A DNA stretch of 64,000 bases from Trichococcus sp. K1Tr (GTDB lineage: Bacteria; Bacillota; Bacilli; Lactobacillales; Aerococcaceae). Below the pieces are notes generated by a model. It was not told the origin of the DNA, ran no database searches, and was given only the letters and a program-made list of their open reading frames with translations. This document shows positions 7,826 to 16,189 of the stretch, piece by piece; the stretch's first letter is position 1, and every line of letters starts with the position of its first letter. Where the stretch lies: positions 124,001 through 188,000 of the forward strand of contig NZ_JAQMHR010000004.1 in the NCBI RefSeq assembly GCF_028309625.1, read 5' to 3'. Position numbers and translations under genes: made by a program.

Positions 7826-10048
7826 ATGGCTTCATTACCAACGGATTTCTTGAATGAAAGCACGAATCTTCAAGTCGATGACGCAGAGGTGAATATCCAA
7901 GTGTTGAAGGCGGATGGACGGGTTGTGCCTTTTCATGCCAAGAAAATATACAAAGCGATCAAGAAAGCGGAGCGTTTCTTGTCTGAACAGAACGAAGCGG
8001 CTGCAGATTACGATGTGGATGCTGTCGTGGCATTGGTCGTAGACAAACTGATTGCGTCAGAAACGGAAAGTGTTTCGACAGATGATATCCATGATCAAGT
8101 TGAAGCGACGCTTGCCGAAATGGGAAATCTGCCGTTAGCGGAAGCCTACAATACCTACAAATTGACGAAAAAAGTCAAAAAGCTGCAACAACAGGACATC
8201 GAATTGCGCATCCAAAGTCTGATGAATGCCGATCAGAGCATCGTCAATGAGAATGCCAACAAGGACAGCCGCGTCTTCAATACGATCCGTGACTTGACGG
8301 CAGGGGTGGCTGCGAAAGCAATCGGACTGAGAATGTTGCCGAAACACGTTTCCAACGCCCATATGAAAGGCGATATCCATTATCATGACCTGGATTACCA
8401 GCCATATTCACCGATGACGAACTGTGTCCTGATCGATTTCCAGAATATGCTTCGTGAAGGTTTCAAAATCGGCAACGCCGAAGTGGACAGCCCGCGTTCA
8501 GTCAACACGGCGACTGCCCAAATGGCACAGATTTTTGCGAACGTCGCTTCCAGCCAATACGGCGGCTGCAGCGCAGACCGTGTCGACGAAGTGTTGGCAC
8601 CATACGCACGCCTGAACTATGAGAAGCATCTGGAAACAGCTAAGGATTGGGTGGATGGCGAAGCGAAACAGATCGCTTATGCCGAAGAAAAAACCCGCAA
8701 AGACATCTACGATGCTATGCAAAGCCTGGAGTACGAAATCAACACACTCTACACTTCAAACGGACAAACACCATTCACCACACTCGGATTCGGTTTGGGG
8801 ACGGATTGGTTTGCGCGCGAAATCCAAAAAGCCGTCCTGCAAGTGCGCATCAAAGGATTGGGCAAAGAAAGACGCACAGCGATCTTCCCGAAATTGATCT
8901 TCGCTTTGAAAAAAGGCACAAACTTGGAGACGCAAGATCCAAACTATGACATCAAACAATTAGCCATCACTTGCGCCACCAAACGGATGTATCCGGATGT
9001 GCTGATGTACGATAAAATCGTTGAATTGACAGGCAGTTTCAAGACACCGATGGGTTGCCGGTCCTTCCTGCAGGGATGGAAAGACGAAAACGGAAACGAA
9101 GTTAATTCCGGTCGGATGAATCTTGGGGTCGTGACGTTGAACATCCCGAGAATCGCCTTGGAGTCGGAAGGGAATCCGGAAGCTTTCTGGAACATCTTTG
9201 AGGAACGCTTGGCGATCTGTAAGGATGCGCTTGTCTACCGTGTCGAGCGCACCAAAGAAGCGACGCCTACGAACGCGCCGATCCTGTACCAGCACGGGGC
9301 CTTCGGGAAACGTCTGGGCGAAACGGATCAGGTCGATGAATTATTCAAAAACAAACGTGCGACCGTCTCTTTGGGCTACATCGGGCTTTATGAAGCGGCG
9401 ACCGTCTTTTACGGAGGAGATTGGGAAACGAATCCCGAAGCAAAAGCTTTCACTTTGGACATCGTCAAGAAGATGAAGGAAAAAACGGATGCTTGGGGCA
9501 ACCAATACGGTTATCATTTCAGCGTTTATTCGACTCCAAGCGAAAGCTTGACAGATCGCTTCTGCAGCATGGACACAGAGAAATTCGGCATCATTTCCGA
9601 CATTACAGATAAGGAATACTACACAAACAGCTTCCATTACGATGTCCGCAAGAATCCGAATCCTTTCGAGAAAATCGCCTTCGAAATGGAATATCCGCAA
9701 TATTGCTCAGGCGGCTTTATCCATTATTGCGAATACCCGAACCTGCAGCAAAATCCGAAAGCGTTGGAAACAGTCTGGGATTTCGCCTACGACAAAGTCG
9801 GCTATCTGGGAACGAACACGCCGATCGACCACTGCTTGGAGTGCGGTTTCGAAGGGGACTTCAATCCGACCGAGCGCGGGTTCCAATGCCCGGAATGCGG
9901 CAATACCGATCCGCAGACATGCGACGTCGTAAAACGCACATGCGGTTATCTCGGCAACCCACAGATCCGTCCGATGGTGAAAGGTCGCCATAAAGAAATT
10001 TCGGCCCGCGTCAAACATCTGCATGCGGATTGCAAGTCAGAACAGTAA
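7826..10048 (+). CDS. nrdD: Anaerobic ribonucleoside-triphosphate reductase, large subunit
   Basis: A 740-residue class III reductase (NTP to dNTP, strictly anaerobic, glycyl radical). An N-terminal ATP-cone spans about residues 22-115 (VLKADGRVVPFHAKKIYKAI), giving allosteric activity control. The barrel follows. Near the C-terminus is a zinc site (CLECGF and CPECG), then the glycyl radical motif RTCGYLGNP (radical on the Gly in CGYLG). AAGGAGTGGG precedes the ATG. It is followed 23 bp later by its activase nrdG. NrdR boxes in front imply dNTP/ATP-sensing repression. Confidence 0.97.
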   Translation: MASLPTDFLNESTNLQVDDAEVNIQVLKADGRVVPFHAKKIYKAIKKAERFLSEQNEAAADYDVDAVVALVVDKLIASETESVSTDDIHDQVEATLAEMGNLPLAEAYNTYKLTKKVKKLQQQDIELRIQSLMNADQSIVNENANKDSRVFNTIRDLTAGVAAKAIGLRMLPKHVSNAHMKGDIHYHDLDYQPYSPMTNCVLIDFQNMLREGFKIGNAEVDSPRSVNTATAQMAQIFANVASSQYGGCSADRVDEVLAPYARLNYEKHLETAKDWVDGEAKQIAYAEEKTRKDIYDAMQSLEYEINTLYTSNGQTPFTTLGFGLGTDWFAREIQKAVLQVRIKGLGKERRTAIFPKLIFALKKGTNLETQDPNYDIKQLAITCATKRMYPDVLMYDKIVELTGSFKTPMGCRSFLQGWKDENGNEVNSGRMNLGVVTLNIPRIALESEGNPEAFWNIFEERLAICKDALVYRVERTKEATPTNAPILYQHGAFGKRLGETDQVDELFKNKRATVSLGYIGLYEAATVFYGGDWETNPEAKAFTLDIVKKMKEKTDAWGNQYGYHFSVYSTPSESLTDRFCSMDTEKFGIISDITDKEYYTNSFHYDVRKNPNPFEKIAFEMEYPQYCSGGFIHYCEYPNLQQNPKALETVWDFAYDKVGYLGTNTPIDHCLECGFEGDFNPTERGFQCPECGNTDPQTCDVVKRTCGYLGNPQIRPMVKGRHKEISARVKHLHADCKSEQ

Positions 10049-10071
10049 TCAGAACAGTTAGGTGATGTGAA

Positions 10072-10632
10072 GTGAAAAACCCGCAACCGCAAGAATGGTT
10101 GGCAGAAACATACAGCAAAGACAAAGTGGCGGACTACAAGCCGTTCAACTTTGTCGACGGCGAAGGCGTGCGCTGCAGCATCTATCTGAGCGGTTGCCTG
10201 TTCGCCTGCGAAGGCTGCTACAACAAGATTGTCCAAAACTTCGACTACGGGATTGCGTACACCGACGAGTTGGAGGAACAGATCATGGCCGATCTGCGTC
10301 AGCCTTATGTGCAAGGATTGACGCTTTTGGGCGGCGAACCTTTCCTCAACACGAAGGTCGCACTGCGGCTTGCGCAGCGGATCAGGGCAGAGTTCGGCCG
10401 GACCAAGGACATCTGGGGCTGGACCGGTTACTACTGGGACGAATTGGCTTCAGAATCCGAGGATAAGCAGGAATTGCTGCGCTTGATGGATGTGCTCGTC
10501 GATGGCCGCTTTGAACTGTCCAAACGCGATCTGACATTGAAATTCCGCGGCAGCTCCAACCAGACTATCGTTGATGTACAAAAATCGCTGGAAGCCGGAG
10601 AAAAGGTTCTCTGGGCCAATGCGTATTCTTGA
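10072..10632 (+). CDS. nrdG: Anaerobic ribonucleotide reductase activating protein
   Basis: A 186-residue radical-SAM activase that installs the glycyl radical on NrdD. The CxxxCxxC iron-sulfur motif is in SGCLFACEGCYN (about residues 38-49), followed by the glycine-rich LLGGEPF SAM motif. The start is GTG after a GTGATGTGAA stretch; no better start is in frame. Length and fold are typical of NrdG. It is cotranscribed with nrdD and ends in a strong terminator. Confidence 0.95.
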   Translation: MKNPQPQEWLAETYSKDKVADYKPFNFVDGEGVRCSIYLSGCLFACEGCYNKIVQNFDYGIAYTDELEEQIMADLRQPYVQGLTLLGGEPFLNTKVALRLAQRIRAEFGRTKDIWGWTGYYWDELASESEDKQELLRLMDVLVDGRFELSKRDLTLKFRGSSNQTIVDVQKSLEAGEKVLWANAYS

Positions 10633-10636
10633 ATGT

Positions 10637-10687
10637 AAAAAAACAGATAGTGCCGTCTCGCTTCGAGGCAGCACTATCTGTTTTTTT
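10637..10687 (+). terminator. nrdDG terminator
   Basis: AAAAAAACAGATAGTGC pairs with GCACTATCTGTTTTTTT around a loop containing CGTCTCGCTTCGAG. Poly-T follows. Confidence 0.92.
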
Positions 10688-10733
10688 GCGCCTATCCCGT
10701 ATCGGAGTGGCGGTCGTAGTTATGAAGAAGCAG

Positions 10734-10869
10734 AAAAGATGGATACACCCGAGTTATCCATCTTTTAGCATGGCTTGGAGCCTAAAACGATGGATATCTT
10801 ACGTTTATCCATCTTATATGGCTTGCGCGGGGCTTAAAAAGATGGATAAATTCACTATATTCATCTTTT
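10734..10869. repeat. Three tandem hairpin repeats (about 51-bp unit)
   Basis: AAAAGATGGATA...TATCCATCTTTT occurs at 10734-10766. A variant AACGATGGATA...TATCCATCTTAT is at 10784-10817, and AAAAGATGGATA...TATTCATCTTTT at 10837-10869. The spacers share GGCTTG(G/C)(A/G) and end in CCTAAA or GCTTAAA. It is thus a tandem direct repeat in which each unit folds. No gene is seen in the 290-bp gap. Confidence 0.8.
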
Positions 10870-10932
10870 CAGGCCCCTGCGGGGAGGCGCTTCAGTTCAC
10901 ATGAAGACACCAAAAATGCTATACTGAATTTA

Positions 10933-10947
10933 TTGAAACGTTTTCAA
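10933..10947. promoter_or_regulatory. cre-like palindrome
   Basis: TTGAAACGTTTTCAA resembles the CcpA site TGNAARCGNTTTCA but is one base shorter in the left arm. The same core recurs at 63049 in front of a PTS gene. Confidence 0.4.
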
Positions 10948-10977
10948 GAAAATCCAAAATGAAAGCTGGTATGACAA

Positions 10978-11901
10978 TTGAAAAAAATAAACATCGGCAA
11001 TTCAGGACTTTTAGCATCAGAAATTTCGCTTGGCATCATGCGCATGAACGCTTTGACGCATGAAGAGGCAACAACGGTCATCCGCACGGCAGTGGACAAC
11101 GGTATCGATTATTTCGATCATGCGGATATTTACGGCAGAGGAACTTCAGAGGAAATTTTCGGAAAAGCCTTCAAGGAACTCGGCATCGCGAGGGACAGCG
11201 TGATGCTGCAGACGAAGTGCGGTATCATTCCGGGTGTTATGTTCGATTTCTCCAAAGAACACATCATCGCATCAGTGGAGGGCAGCCTGAAACGCCTCCA
11301 GACCGATTATGTGGACGCTTTGCTTTTGCATCGGCCGGATACTTTGATGGAACCGGAGGAAGTTGCGGAAGCCTTTGATGAACTGCAAAAGTCAGGGAAA
11401 GTGCGCCACTTCGGCGTCAGCAACCAAAATCCGATGCAAGTCGAATTATTGAAGAAAGTTGTCACACAACCATTATTGATCAATCAATTGCAACTGAGTC
11501 TGACGCATGCACCGATGATCGATGCCGGCTTCAACGTGAATATGGTGAACAATCCATCATTCATGCATGACGGATCCGTCCTGGAATACAGCCGGATATC
11601 GGACATGACGATCCAACCATGGTCGCCTTTCCAAGTCGGAAACGGGAAAAAGGGGCTGTTCTTCGATCATCCCGATTATGTGGAGTTGAATGAAAAAATC
11701 GAAGCGATGGCCGAGGACAAAGGCGTATCGCGTGAAGCAATTGCAATCGCTTGGTTGCTGCGTCACCCTGCCAAAATGCAGCCGATCGTCGGCAGCATGA
11801 ATCCGGAGCGCATCGCGGCCATCTGTAAAGCTTCCGATGTGGCGTTGAGCCGCACCGAGTGGTATGACCTCTACAAGGCTGCCGGCAAAAAATTGCCTTA
11901 A
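10978..11901 (+). CDS. Aldo/keto reductase, YdhF-like
   Basis: A 307-residue NADPH-dependent AKR barrel. Catalytic Asp and Tyr are in YFDHADIYGRG, Lys in MLQTKCGI, and the loop His in ALLLHRPDT. The cofactor end is IAIAWLLRHPAKMQPIVGS. It resembles the YdhF/YcsN group of general oxidoreductases, whose physiological substrates are not settled. The likely start is TTG (KKINIGNSG follows); the ATG 7 bases upstream is out of frame. It is a single gene with a bidirectional terminator just downstream. Confidence 0.88.
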   Translation: MKKINIGNSGLLASEISLGIMRMNALTHEEATTVIRTAVDNGIDYFDHADIYGRGTSEEIFGKAFKELGIARDSVMLQTKCGIIPGVMFDFSKEHIIASVEGSLKRLQTDYVDALLLHRPDTLMEPEEVAEAFDELQKSGKVRHFGVSNQNPMQVELLKKVVTQPLLINQLQLSLTHAPMIDAGFNVNMVNNPSFMHDGSVLEYSRISDMTIQPWSPFQVGNGKKGLFFDHPDYVELNEKIEAMAEDKGVSREAIAIAWLLRHPAKMQPIVGSMNPERIAAICKASDVALSRTEWYDLYKAAGKKLP

Positions 11902-11930
11902 ACAAAGGCAACATCAGTTAATAGAGAAAG

Positions 11931-11970
11931 AAAAAAGAGCAAGACTCCATTAGGAATCTTGTTCTTTTTT
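11931..11970. terminator. Bidirectional terminator
   Basis: AAAAAAGAGCAAGA pairs with TCTTGTTCTTTTTT, giving T-runs on both strands between the convergent reductase gene and the secreted protein gene. Confidence 0.9.
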
Positions 11971-11976
11971 GTTGGT

Positions 11977-13149
11977 TTATGGTTCGTAGACAATCCTATC
12001 GAAGTAGAGCATGTCGATTTCTTTTGCGTCGGCGAATGAACTGGTTATTTCTCCGCTGTAAAGCATTTCACCGGTCGCGACAGCGAATGCCGCCACCTGC
12101 GCATTCCGGTCAGGTTCCAGATAAGACTGTGTCAGTATCGCCTGGTTGCCAGAAACAAAAATCTGCCAATCGGTATCGAGGCTGCGTTTCCATTCAGCGG
12201 TACCCTGAAGCGGGATGCTGCCCAACACCTCATCCTGCATAAGGTCAAGAGCTTGGAGCGTCCAATCACCGTCTGCTTGATTCAACTGATAGAAGATGCC
12301 GTCCTCGATCGCATAGGACAAGGAATCATTCGGAAAATCCTGGGCGTTGGTAAGATCGGTCCATTGCTTCATATCCCAGTCGTAGCGCTTGAAGGCTGTT
12401 GAGATAACCGACGGCACATATTCGGTTGCTTCCAAATCGGTCTCTTCGGTCCGGACCGCGACGAAGAGAGCTTTTTGATCATCCTGTGTCAAAATTTCTG
12501 CCGAAATGCTCTGGTAGCCGGAGAAACCGTCAGGCATCTCGAAGACAAAGTGCTCTTCCAATGAGCCGCTGGTCGGGTCATAGATCACGATATCGCTGCC
12601 GAGATAATCGGAGTAGTTCCCGTAACGACTGTATTCGATGATCACTTTGCCGTCCAGAAAGAAAGTGCGGCTCACGGAATAATAAGTCTTTTGCGTTTTT
12701 TCCGGATAGGCAAGCAGCATTTCCGACACGGTTCCGCTCACTTTATCCAAGATTTCCAATGAAAATCCATCAGTTTCTTCTACTGCATAATACAAATCGT
12801 TTTCCGTCTCTGCATAATTTCCTGAGAAGGAACTCTTGCCGCGCATAAAGGAACGGTAGTCGGCACGCCATGCCAGTACGGCGCTGTCTGCGTAATCCTG
12901 AAAGAACGCATCCTGTCGTTGCGTTTCGGAATGGCGCAAGCCGGAGTTGTCGAAGCTGAGCGCAATTGTTTCCCACTGATTGCTGGCCGTCCCGTAATAG
13001 GTCAAGCCTTCCAATGCTGCATCGTCACCGGAAGTTGTCTCGATATCGATGCGCAAAGAATCTTTCTTTGCCGAAAGCGGCTGGGCATAGAACCCCCCGA
13101 GAACGACAAGCAGGAGGAGGCTCAGCAATAAAATCGTTTGTTTTCTCAT
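11977..13149 (-). CDS. Secreted or membrane-anchored protein, unknown function
   Basis: A 390-residue protein with an N-terminal hydrophobic helix (RKQTILLLSLLLLVVLGG, about residues 2-19) and a possible cleavage after QPLSA. No lipobox Cys is seen. The remainder is rich in Asp, Tyr and Trp with repeated short beta-strand-like stretches (SRTFFLDGKVIIEYSRYG), suggesting a beta-propeller-like exported domain. The ATG at 13149 follows AAGGAGG. It is the last gene of the GntR-ABC operon (13-bp gap to the permease), so it probably works with that transporter at the outer membrane face. I do not recognise the family. Confidence 0.7.
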   Translation of the reverse strand: MRKQTILLLSLLLLVVLGGFYAQPLSAKKDSLRIDIETTSGDDAALEGLTYYGTASNQWETIALSFDNSGLRHSETQRQDAFFQDYADSAVLAWRADYRSFMRGKSSFSGNYAETENDLYYAVEETDGFSLEILDKVSGTVSEMLLAYPEKTQKTYYSVSRTFFLDGKVIIEYSRYGNYSDYLGSDIVIYDPTSGSLEEHFVFEMPDGFSGYQSISAEILTQDDQKALFVAVRTEETDLEATEYVPSVISTAFKRYDWDMKQWTDLTNAQDFPNDSLSYAIEDGIFYQLNQADGDWTLQALDLMQDEVLGSIPLQGTAEWKRSLDTDWQIFVSGNQAILTQSYLEPDRNAQVAAFAVATGEMLYSGEITSSFADAKEIDMLYFDRIVYEP

Positions 13150-13162
13150 TTTTGTCCTCCTT

Positions 13163-13990
13163 CTATACGCTGATGCGTTTTTCAAGCAACCGATAATTCG
13201 CCCATGTCCCGGACAGGAAGAAAACCAGGCTCACGGCAATCATCACCCAATATTTTTCTTCCGCATACAGGCGCGTCGTGATGCCGGTACGCAAGAAGAG
13301 AACCATCGCGGCAAAGAGGCCGACTGCGAGAATACCCGCCAAGAAAACACCTTTCCAACGTCCGCTCAAGTGCATCAGGATGAACGTGTATCCTAAAGTG
13401 AGCGCTGCATACCCGGCACTGTAATACAGAAGGTAATTGGAAAAGAGGCTTGGCAAAGCCAATGATAGTGGAGAAGCGTTAGTCGCTGCCATCTGCAAAG
13501 GAATCTCCAAGTAGATGTCCGCCGGAATGAGTCCGGAAAAGACCAACCGCTCAAGATACAAAAGCCCGATTTGCCAAACTTGCAGTCCCGTAATCAGCAG
13601 CCAAATGGTCGCGAATTTCGCTGCATACACAGCAAAACGGCTGCCCGGCAGGCTGAGCAAACGGAAAGAGAAACGATTTTTCCCAGTCCAATCCTGATAC
13701 CAGATGAAAACGGCATAGAAGAGCAGACCGAAGACGGCCGTCATGATCGAAAAAACAAAGAATGAATTGCTTGTCACAGCCGCAATCGTTAGGTTCCCAA
13801 AATCCTGCAGATATTGTTCGGACATTGCCGCGTAGCCTTGTTGTCGATAGTTTTCATACCCATCTTTCCAGAAATGGTATTCGTGGAAGACCGCATAAGC
13901 CTGTAAAGCCGTCACAAAAGCCAACAGGAAGCCATAGAACCGTTTCGCGCGATTCCATTCAAATGTCCATAGTTCCATAAATTTTTTCAT
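13163..13990 (-). CDS. ABC transporter permease (YtrC/ABC-2-like)
   Basis: A 275-residue protein with about six membrane helices, starting MKKFMELWTFEWNRAKRF. The ATG overlaps the stop of the ATPase gene by 4 bases (ATGA). The long extracytoplasmic loop between the first two helices (about residues 35-65) and the arrangement GntR-ATPase-permease match the Bacillus ytrABC type of operon, which responds to cell-wall-active compounds. The substrate is unknown. Confidence 0.82.
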   Translation of the reverse strand: MKKFMELWTFEWNRAKRFYGFLLAFVTALQAYAVFHEYHFWKDGYENYRQQGYAAMSEQYLQDFGNLTIAAVTSNSFFVFSIMTAVFGLLFYAVFIWYQDWTGKNRFSFRLLSLPGSRFAVYAAKFATIWLLITGLQVWQIGLLYLERLVFSGLIPADIYLEIPLQMAATNASPLSLALPSLFSNYLLYYSAGYAALTLGYTFILMHLSGRWKGVFLAGILAVGLFAAMVLFLRTGITTRLYAEEKYWVMIAVSLVFFLSGTWANYRLLEKRISV

Positions 13991-14676
13991 GGCTGATACA
14001 CCTCCCGCATCACATCGATGATCGCTTTTCCTTCGGTTTTCCGGATGTCTTCTGCATAAAAATCTTTGGCGACGCGGCCGTTGCGCAGCATGACGATCCG
14101 ATCCAGCAACATTTCGACCTCATCCAGGTGGTGGGTGGCGATGAGAACGCCCTTGTCCGTCACGAATTTGCTGGTGAAGACCTCAAGGATATCCTCCCGG
14201 GCAAAGACATCGATGCCGGAAAAAGGTTCATCCATCAAATAGTAATCCGCGTCCAGGGAAAGCCCCAGCAAGAAATTCACTTTTGCGCTGTTCCCTTTGG
14301 ATAGATTTTTCAGCTGCAGATTCGGTTCCAAACGGAAGAACGAAAGCAACTCATCCGCTTTAGTGGTATTCCAATTCGGGTAGTAAGTAGCCATGAACTG
14401 CATCGATTCCGTAATCGTCATCCAACGGGGCATCGTCAGCGAGTCAGGGATATAGGAAATTGTTTCATACAGTTGCTGCTGGATGTCCTCCCCGTCGATC
14501 GTTACCGAGCCGTTATTGCGCGGAACGAGACCCATGATGCAATTCATGAGGGTGGTTTTTCCGGTACCATTCATTCCCGTCAGGCAAGTCACTTCGTTTT
14601 TTTTGATGGTAAAGCTGACATCTTCCAAAATTGCTCGTTTTCCATATTTTTTTTCCAAGTTCTTGATTTCAATCAT
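13987..14676 (-). CDS. ABC transporter ATP-binding protein (YtrB-like)
   Basis: A 229-residue ATPase. Walker A is GMNGTGKTT (about residues 36-44), the signature is LSKGNSAK, Walker B is YLMDEPFSGID, and the switch His is in ATHHLDEVE. It is coupled to the permease (4-base overlap) and to the GntR regulator (8-base overlap), so the three form one translational unit. AAGGAGGT lies inside the end of the regulator gene before this ATG. It is probably an exporter or defence transporter controlled by the GntR protein. Confidence 0.9.
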   Translation of the reverse strand: MIEIKNLEKKYGKRAILEDVSFTIKKNEVTCLTGMNGTGKTTLMNCIMGLVPRNNGSVTIDGEDIQQQLYETISYIPDSLTMPRWMTITESMQFMATYYPNWNTTKADELLSFFRLEPNLQLKNLSKGNSAKVNFLLGLSLDADYYLMDEPFSGIDVFAREDILEVFTSKFVTDKGVLIATHHLDEVEMLLDRIVMLRNGRVAKDFYAEDIRKTEGKAIIDVMREVYQP

Positions 14677-15040
14677 TGGGGTCTACCTCCTTCAAGCGCG
14701 TTTTGATCAAGTTCAGGACTGCCTCATCTTCCAGTCCGATTGTTCGTACCGTTTCGATGAATGCCTGCAGGGCATCTTCCAGTGTCTCTTGCCTTAATGT
14801 CTGGATCTTCGATTGACTGTCCGTTATTTTGCTGAGAGAATTTCCATCTGTATAAATCAAACCAAGCCCCTCCATTTCCTTATAGGCACGCTGTACGGTA
14901 TTCGGATTCACCTTCAATTGTGCAGCCAGTTCCCGGCGCGAGGGTATTTCCTGACCCGGCTGGAAATCACCGCTGACGATTTTCTGTTTGTGCATTTCGA
15001 TAATCTGTTCATAGACCGGACTTCTTTTGTCAAAAATCAC
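14669..15040 (-). CDS. GntR-family regulator, YtrA subfamily
   Basis: A 123-residue short GntR protein: a winged helix (residues about 5-72, SPVYEQIIEMHKQKIVSGDF, PSRRELAAQLKVNPNTVQRAY) plus only about 50 residues behind it, which is the YtrA class. Two GTG starts are possible; the one at 15040 is preferred because AGGTGGGA lies 5 bases before it (a start at 15049 would add three residues). The operon in front of it carries two identical half-site operators, one on the -10, so it very likely represses its own ABC operon until an inducer binds. Confidence 0.88.
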   Translation of the reverse strand: MIFDKRSPVYEQIIEMHKQKIVSGDFQPGQEIPSRRELAAQLKVNPNTVQRAYKEMEGLGLIYTDGNSLSKITDSQSKIQTLRQETLEDALQAFIETVRTIGLEDEAVLNLIKTRLKEVDPND

Positions 15041-15068
15041 TTTTCCCACCTGCCTTTTCCGATCAAGT

Positions 15069-15086
15069 GTATTAAGTGATTAATAC
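15069..15086. promoter_or_regulatory. GntR operator 1
   Basis: GTATTA-N6-TAATAC, a perfect inverted repeat 20-odd bases upstream of the regulator start. It shares half-sites and spacing with operator 2. Confidence 0.75.
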
Positions 15087-15112
15087 GCTTGGGGTAAAAA
15101 ATATATGTATAG

Positions 15113-15145
15113 GTGTATTATATGGATAATACACTCGCAAGTCAA
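15113..15145 (-). promoter_or_regulatory. GntR operon promoter with operator 2
   Basis: On the minus strand TTGACT (15145-15140), a 17-bp spacer and TATAAT (15122-15117) form a strong promoter. Operator 2 (15113-15134), GTGTATTA-N6-TAATACAC, covers the -10. The two operator centres are 46 bp apart. Confidence 0.8.
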
Positions 15146-15177
15146 CCATCACCATGAAGACAGGCGTTGGTTGACTT
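15139..15177. repeat. Inverted repeat AAGTCAACC/GGTTGACTT
   Basis: Perfect 9-base arms around a 21-base loop. The left arm includes the -35 of the GntR promoter. It may be a third regulatory site or part of the end of the lipoprotein transcript; there is no T-run. Confidence 0.5.
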
Positions 15178-15195
15178 ACTGATGGAATTTTTTTA

Positions 15196-15960
15196 TCAAA
15201 ATGAGGAATCCGCCGTCTCGGCAGTCGTATCTACGGCATCAAAATCAGGCACAGTCTTCAATTTTTTCGCTTGATCGTACAGGTCGAACTCGCCGGTCAG
15301 TTCCGTCGTGACAATGGTTTTCTGATCAGCGCGCGTGACCGTGGAATGGTAGGAGAATGCGGTCAGATAGAAGGTTTCCGCATCCAGGCGGATAGCGATT
15401 TCGTAATCGGTCTGCTCGGACGGCAAGGTCTGGAACAGGTAGTTGATCTCTTTGTTCATCGCATCGTCGCTGCCGGAAAAGCTCAGTAAATACTCATCCC
15501 CTTCCAGTTCAAGGGTGCCGTATTCTTCAATGATTTGGCTCAGTTCGATAAACGTCTCCAGCGGATAGACCTGCAGACTGGCCAACGGGACATCGGGGGT
15601 GGCATAAGCCGTCCAATCGCCATCGTCGGTCCGGTTGTAGCCCACTTCAGGGGTCACATAGAACTCGGATTTGGTGGCGGGATAATCGCTGTTTTTGTCG
15701 ATTCGCTTTCCGTAACCGGTCTTTTCTTCCGGGAACAGCGTCGCATCGGCGGTTGTGTACTGCTCGTTCACTGCTGTAACGCCATTCAGGTCCTCTTTGG
15801 TGGTCGTTGTCGTCAACGCAACGAACTGGTGATAGCTTTCGAGGTCAGCGGAACGGTTGACCAGGTTCTGCATGACTTCTTCCCCCGGCAGAGCGGTTCC
15901 GCAGGCGGAAAGCAGGAAGAGCGGAAGGAACAACAGCGCGGAAAGGATGATTTTTTTCAA
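15196..15960 (-). CDS. Lipoprotein, DUF6612-like
   Basis: A 254-residue lipoprotein. The signal peptide KKIILSALLFLPLFLLSAC has a clear lipobox (LSAC, Cys about residue 19). The mature part has alternating strand-like segments and reads like the LolA-fold lipoproteins of Gram-positives (SADLESYHQF opening, then DGDWTAYATPDVP). The start is TTG at 15960, 8 bases after GGAGG; an earlier in-frame TTG has no ribosome site. It stands as a separate transcription unit upstream of the GntR operon. Role unknown. Confidence 0.72.
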   Translation of the reverse strand: MKKIILSALLFLPLFLLSACGTALPGEEVMQNLVNRSADLESYHQFVALTTTTTKEDLNGVTAVNEQYTTADATLFPEEKTGYGKRIDKNSDYPATKSEFYVTPEVGYNRTDDGDWTAYATPDVPLASLQVYPLETFIELSQIIEEYGTLELEGDEYLLSFSGSDDAMNKEINYLFQTLPSEQTDYEIAIRLDAETFYLTAFSYHSTVTRADQKTIVTTELTGEFDLYDQAKKLKTVPDFDAVDTTAETADSSF

Positions 15961-16118
15961 GGGTGGTGCCTCCAAATCTATAGTAAAGGTTATGGGATTA
16001 GTCAGTTTATTTGGGATCTGCCCGATGCGGGCAATCTTTTCTCATTGTACAAGAGAATGTGTGATTGCGAAAGGGCGGAATTTTATGCGGGAGGAAAGCT
16101 ACGGATAAAGACGTGGGT

Positions 16119-16147
16119 TTGCTATAGCAAGGAGACCATTCTATAAT
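16119..16147 (+). promoter_or_regulatory. Promoter of the AraC regulator gene
   Basis: TTGCTA (16119-16124), a 17-bp spacer and TATAAT (16142-16147), followed by a leader of about 35 nt. Confidence 0.65.
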
Positions 16148-16189
16148 GAGAGCAACAGTTTTAAGAGGAATAAGACCGAGGTGATGAAA

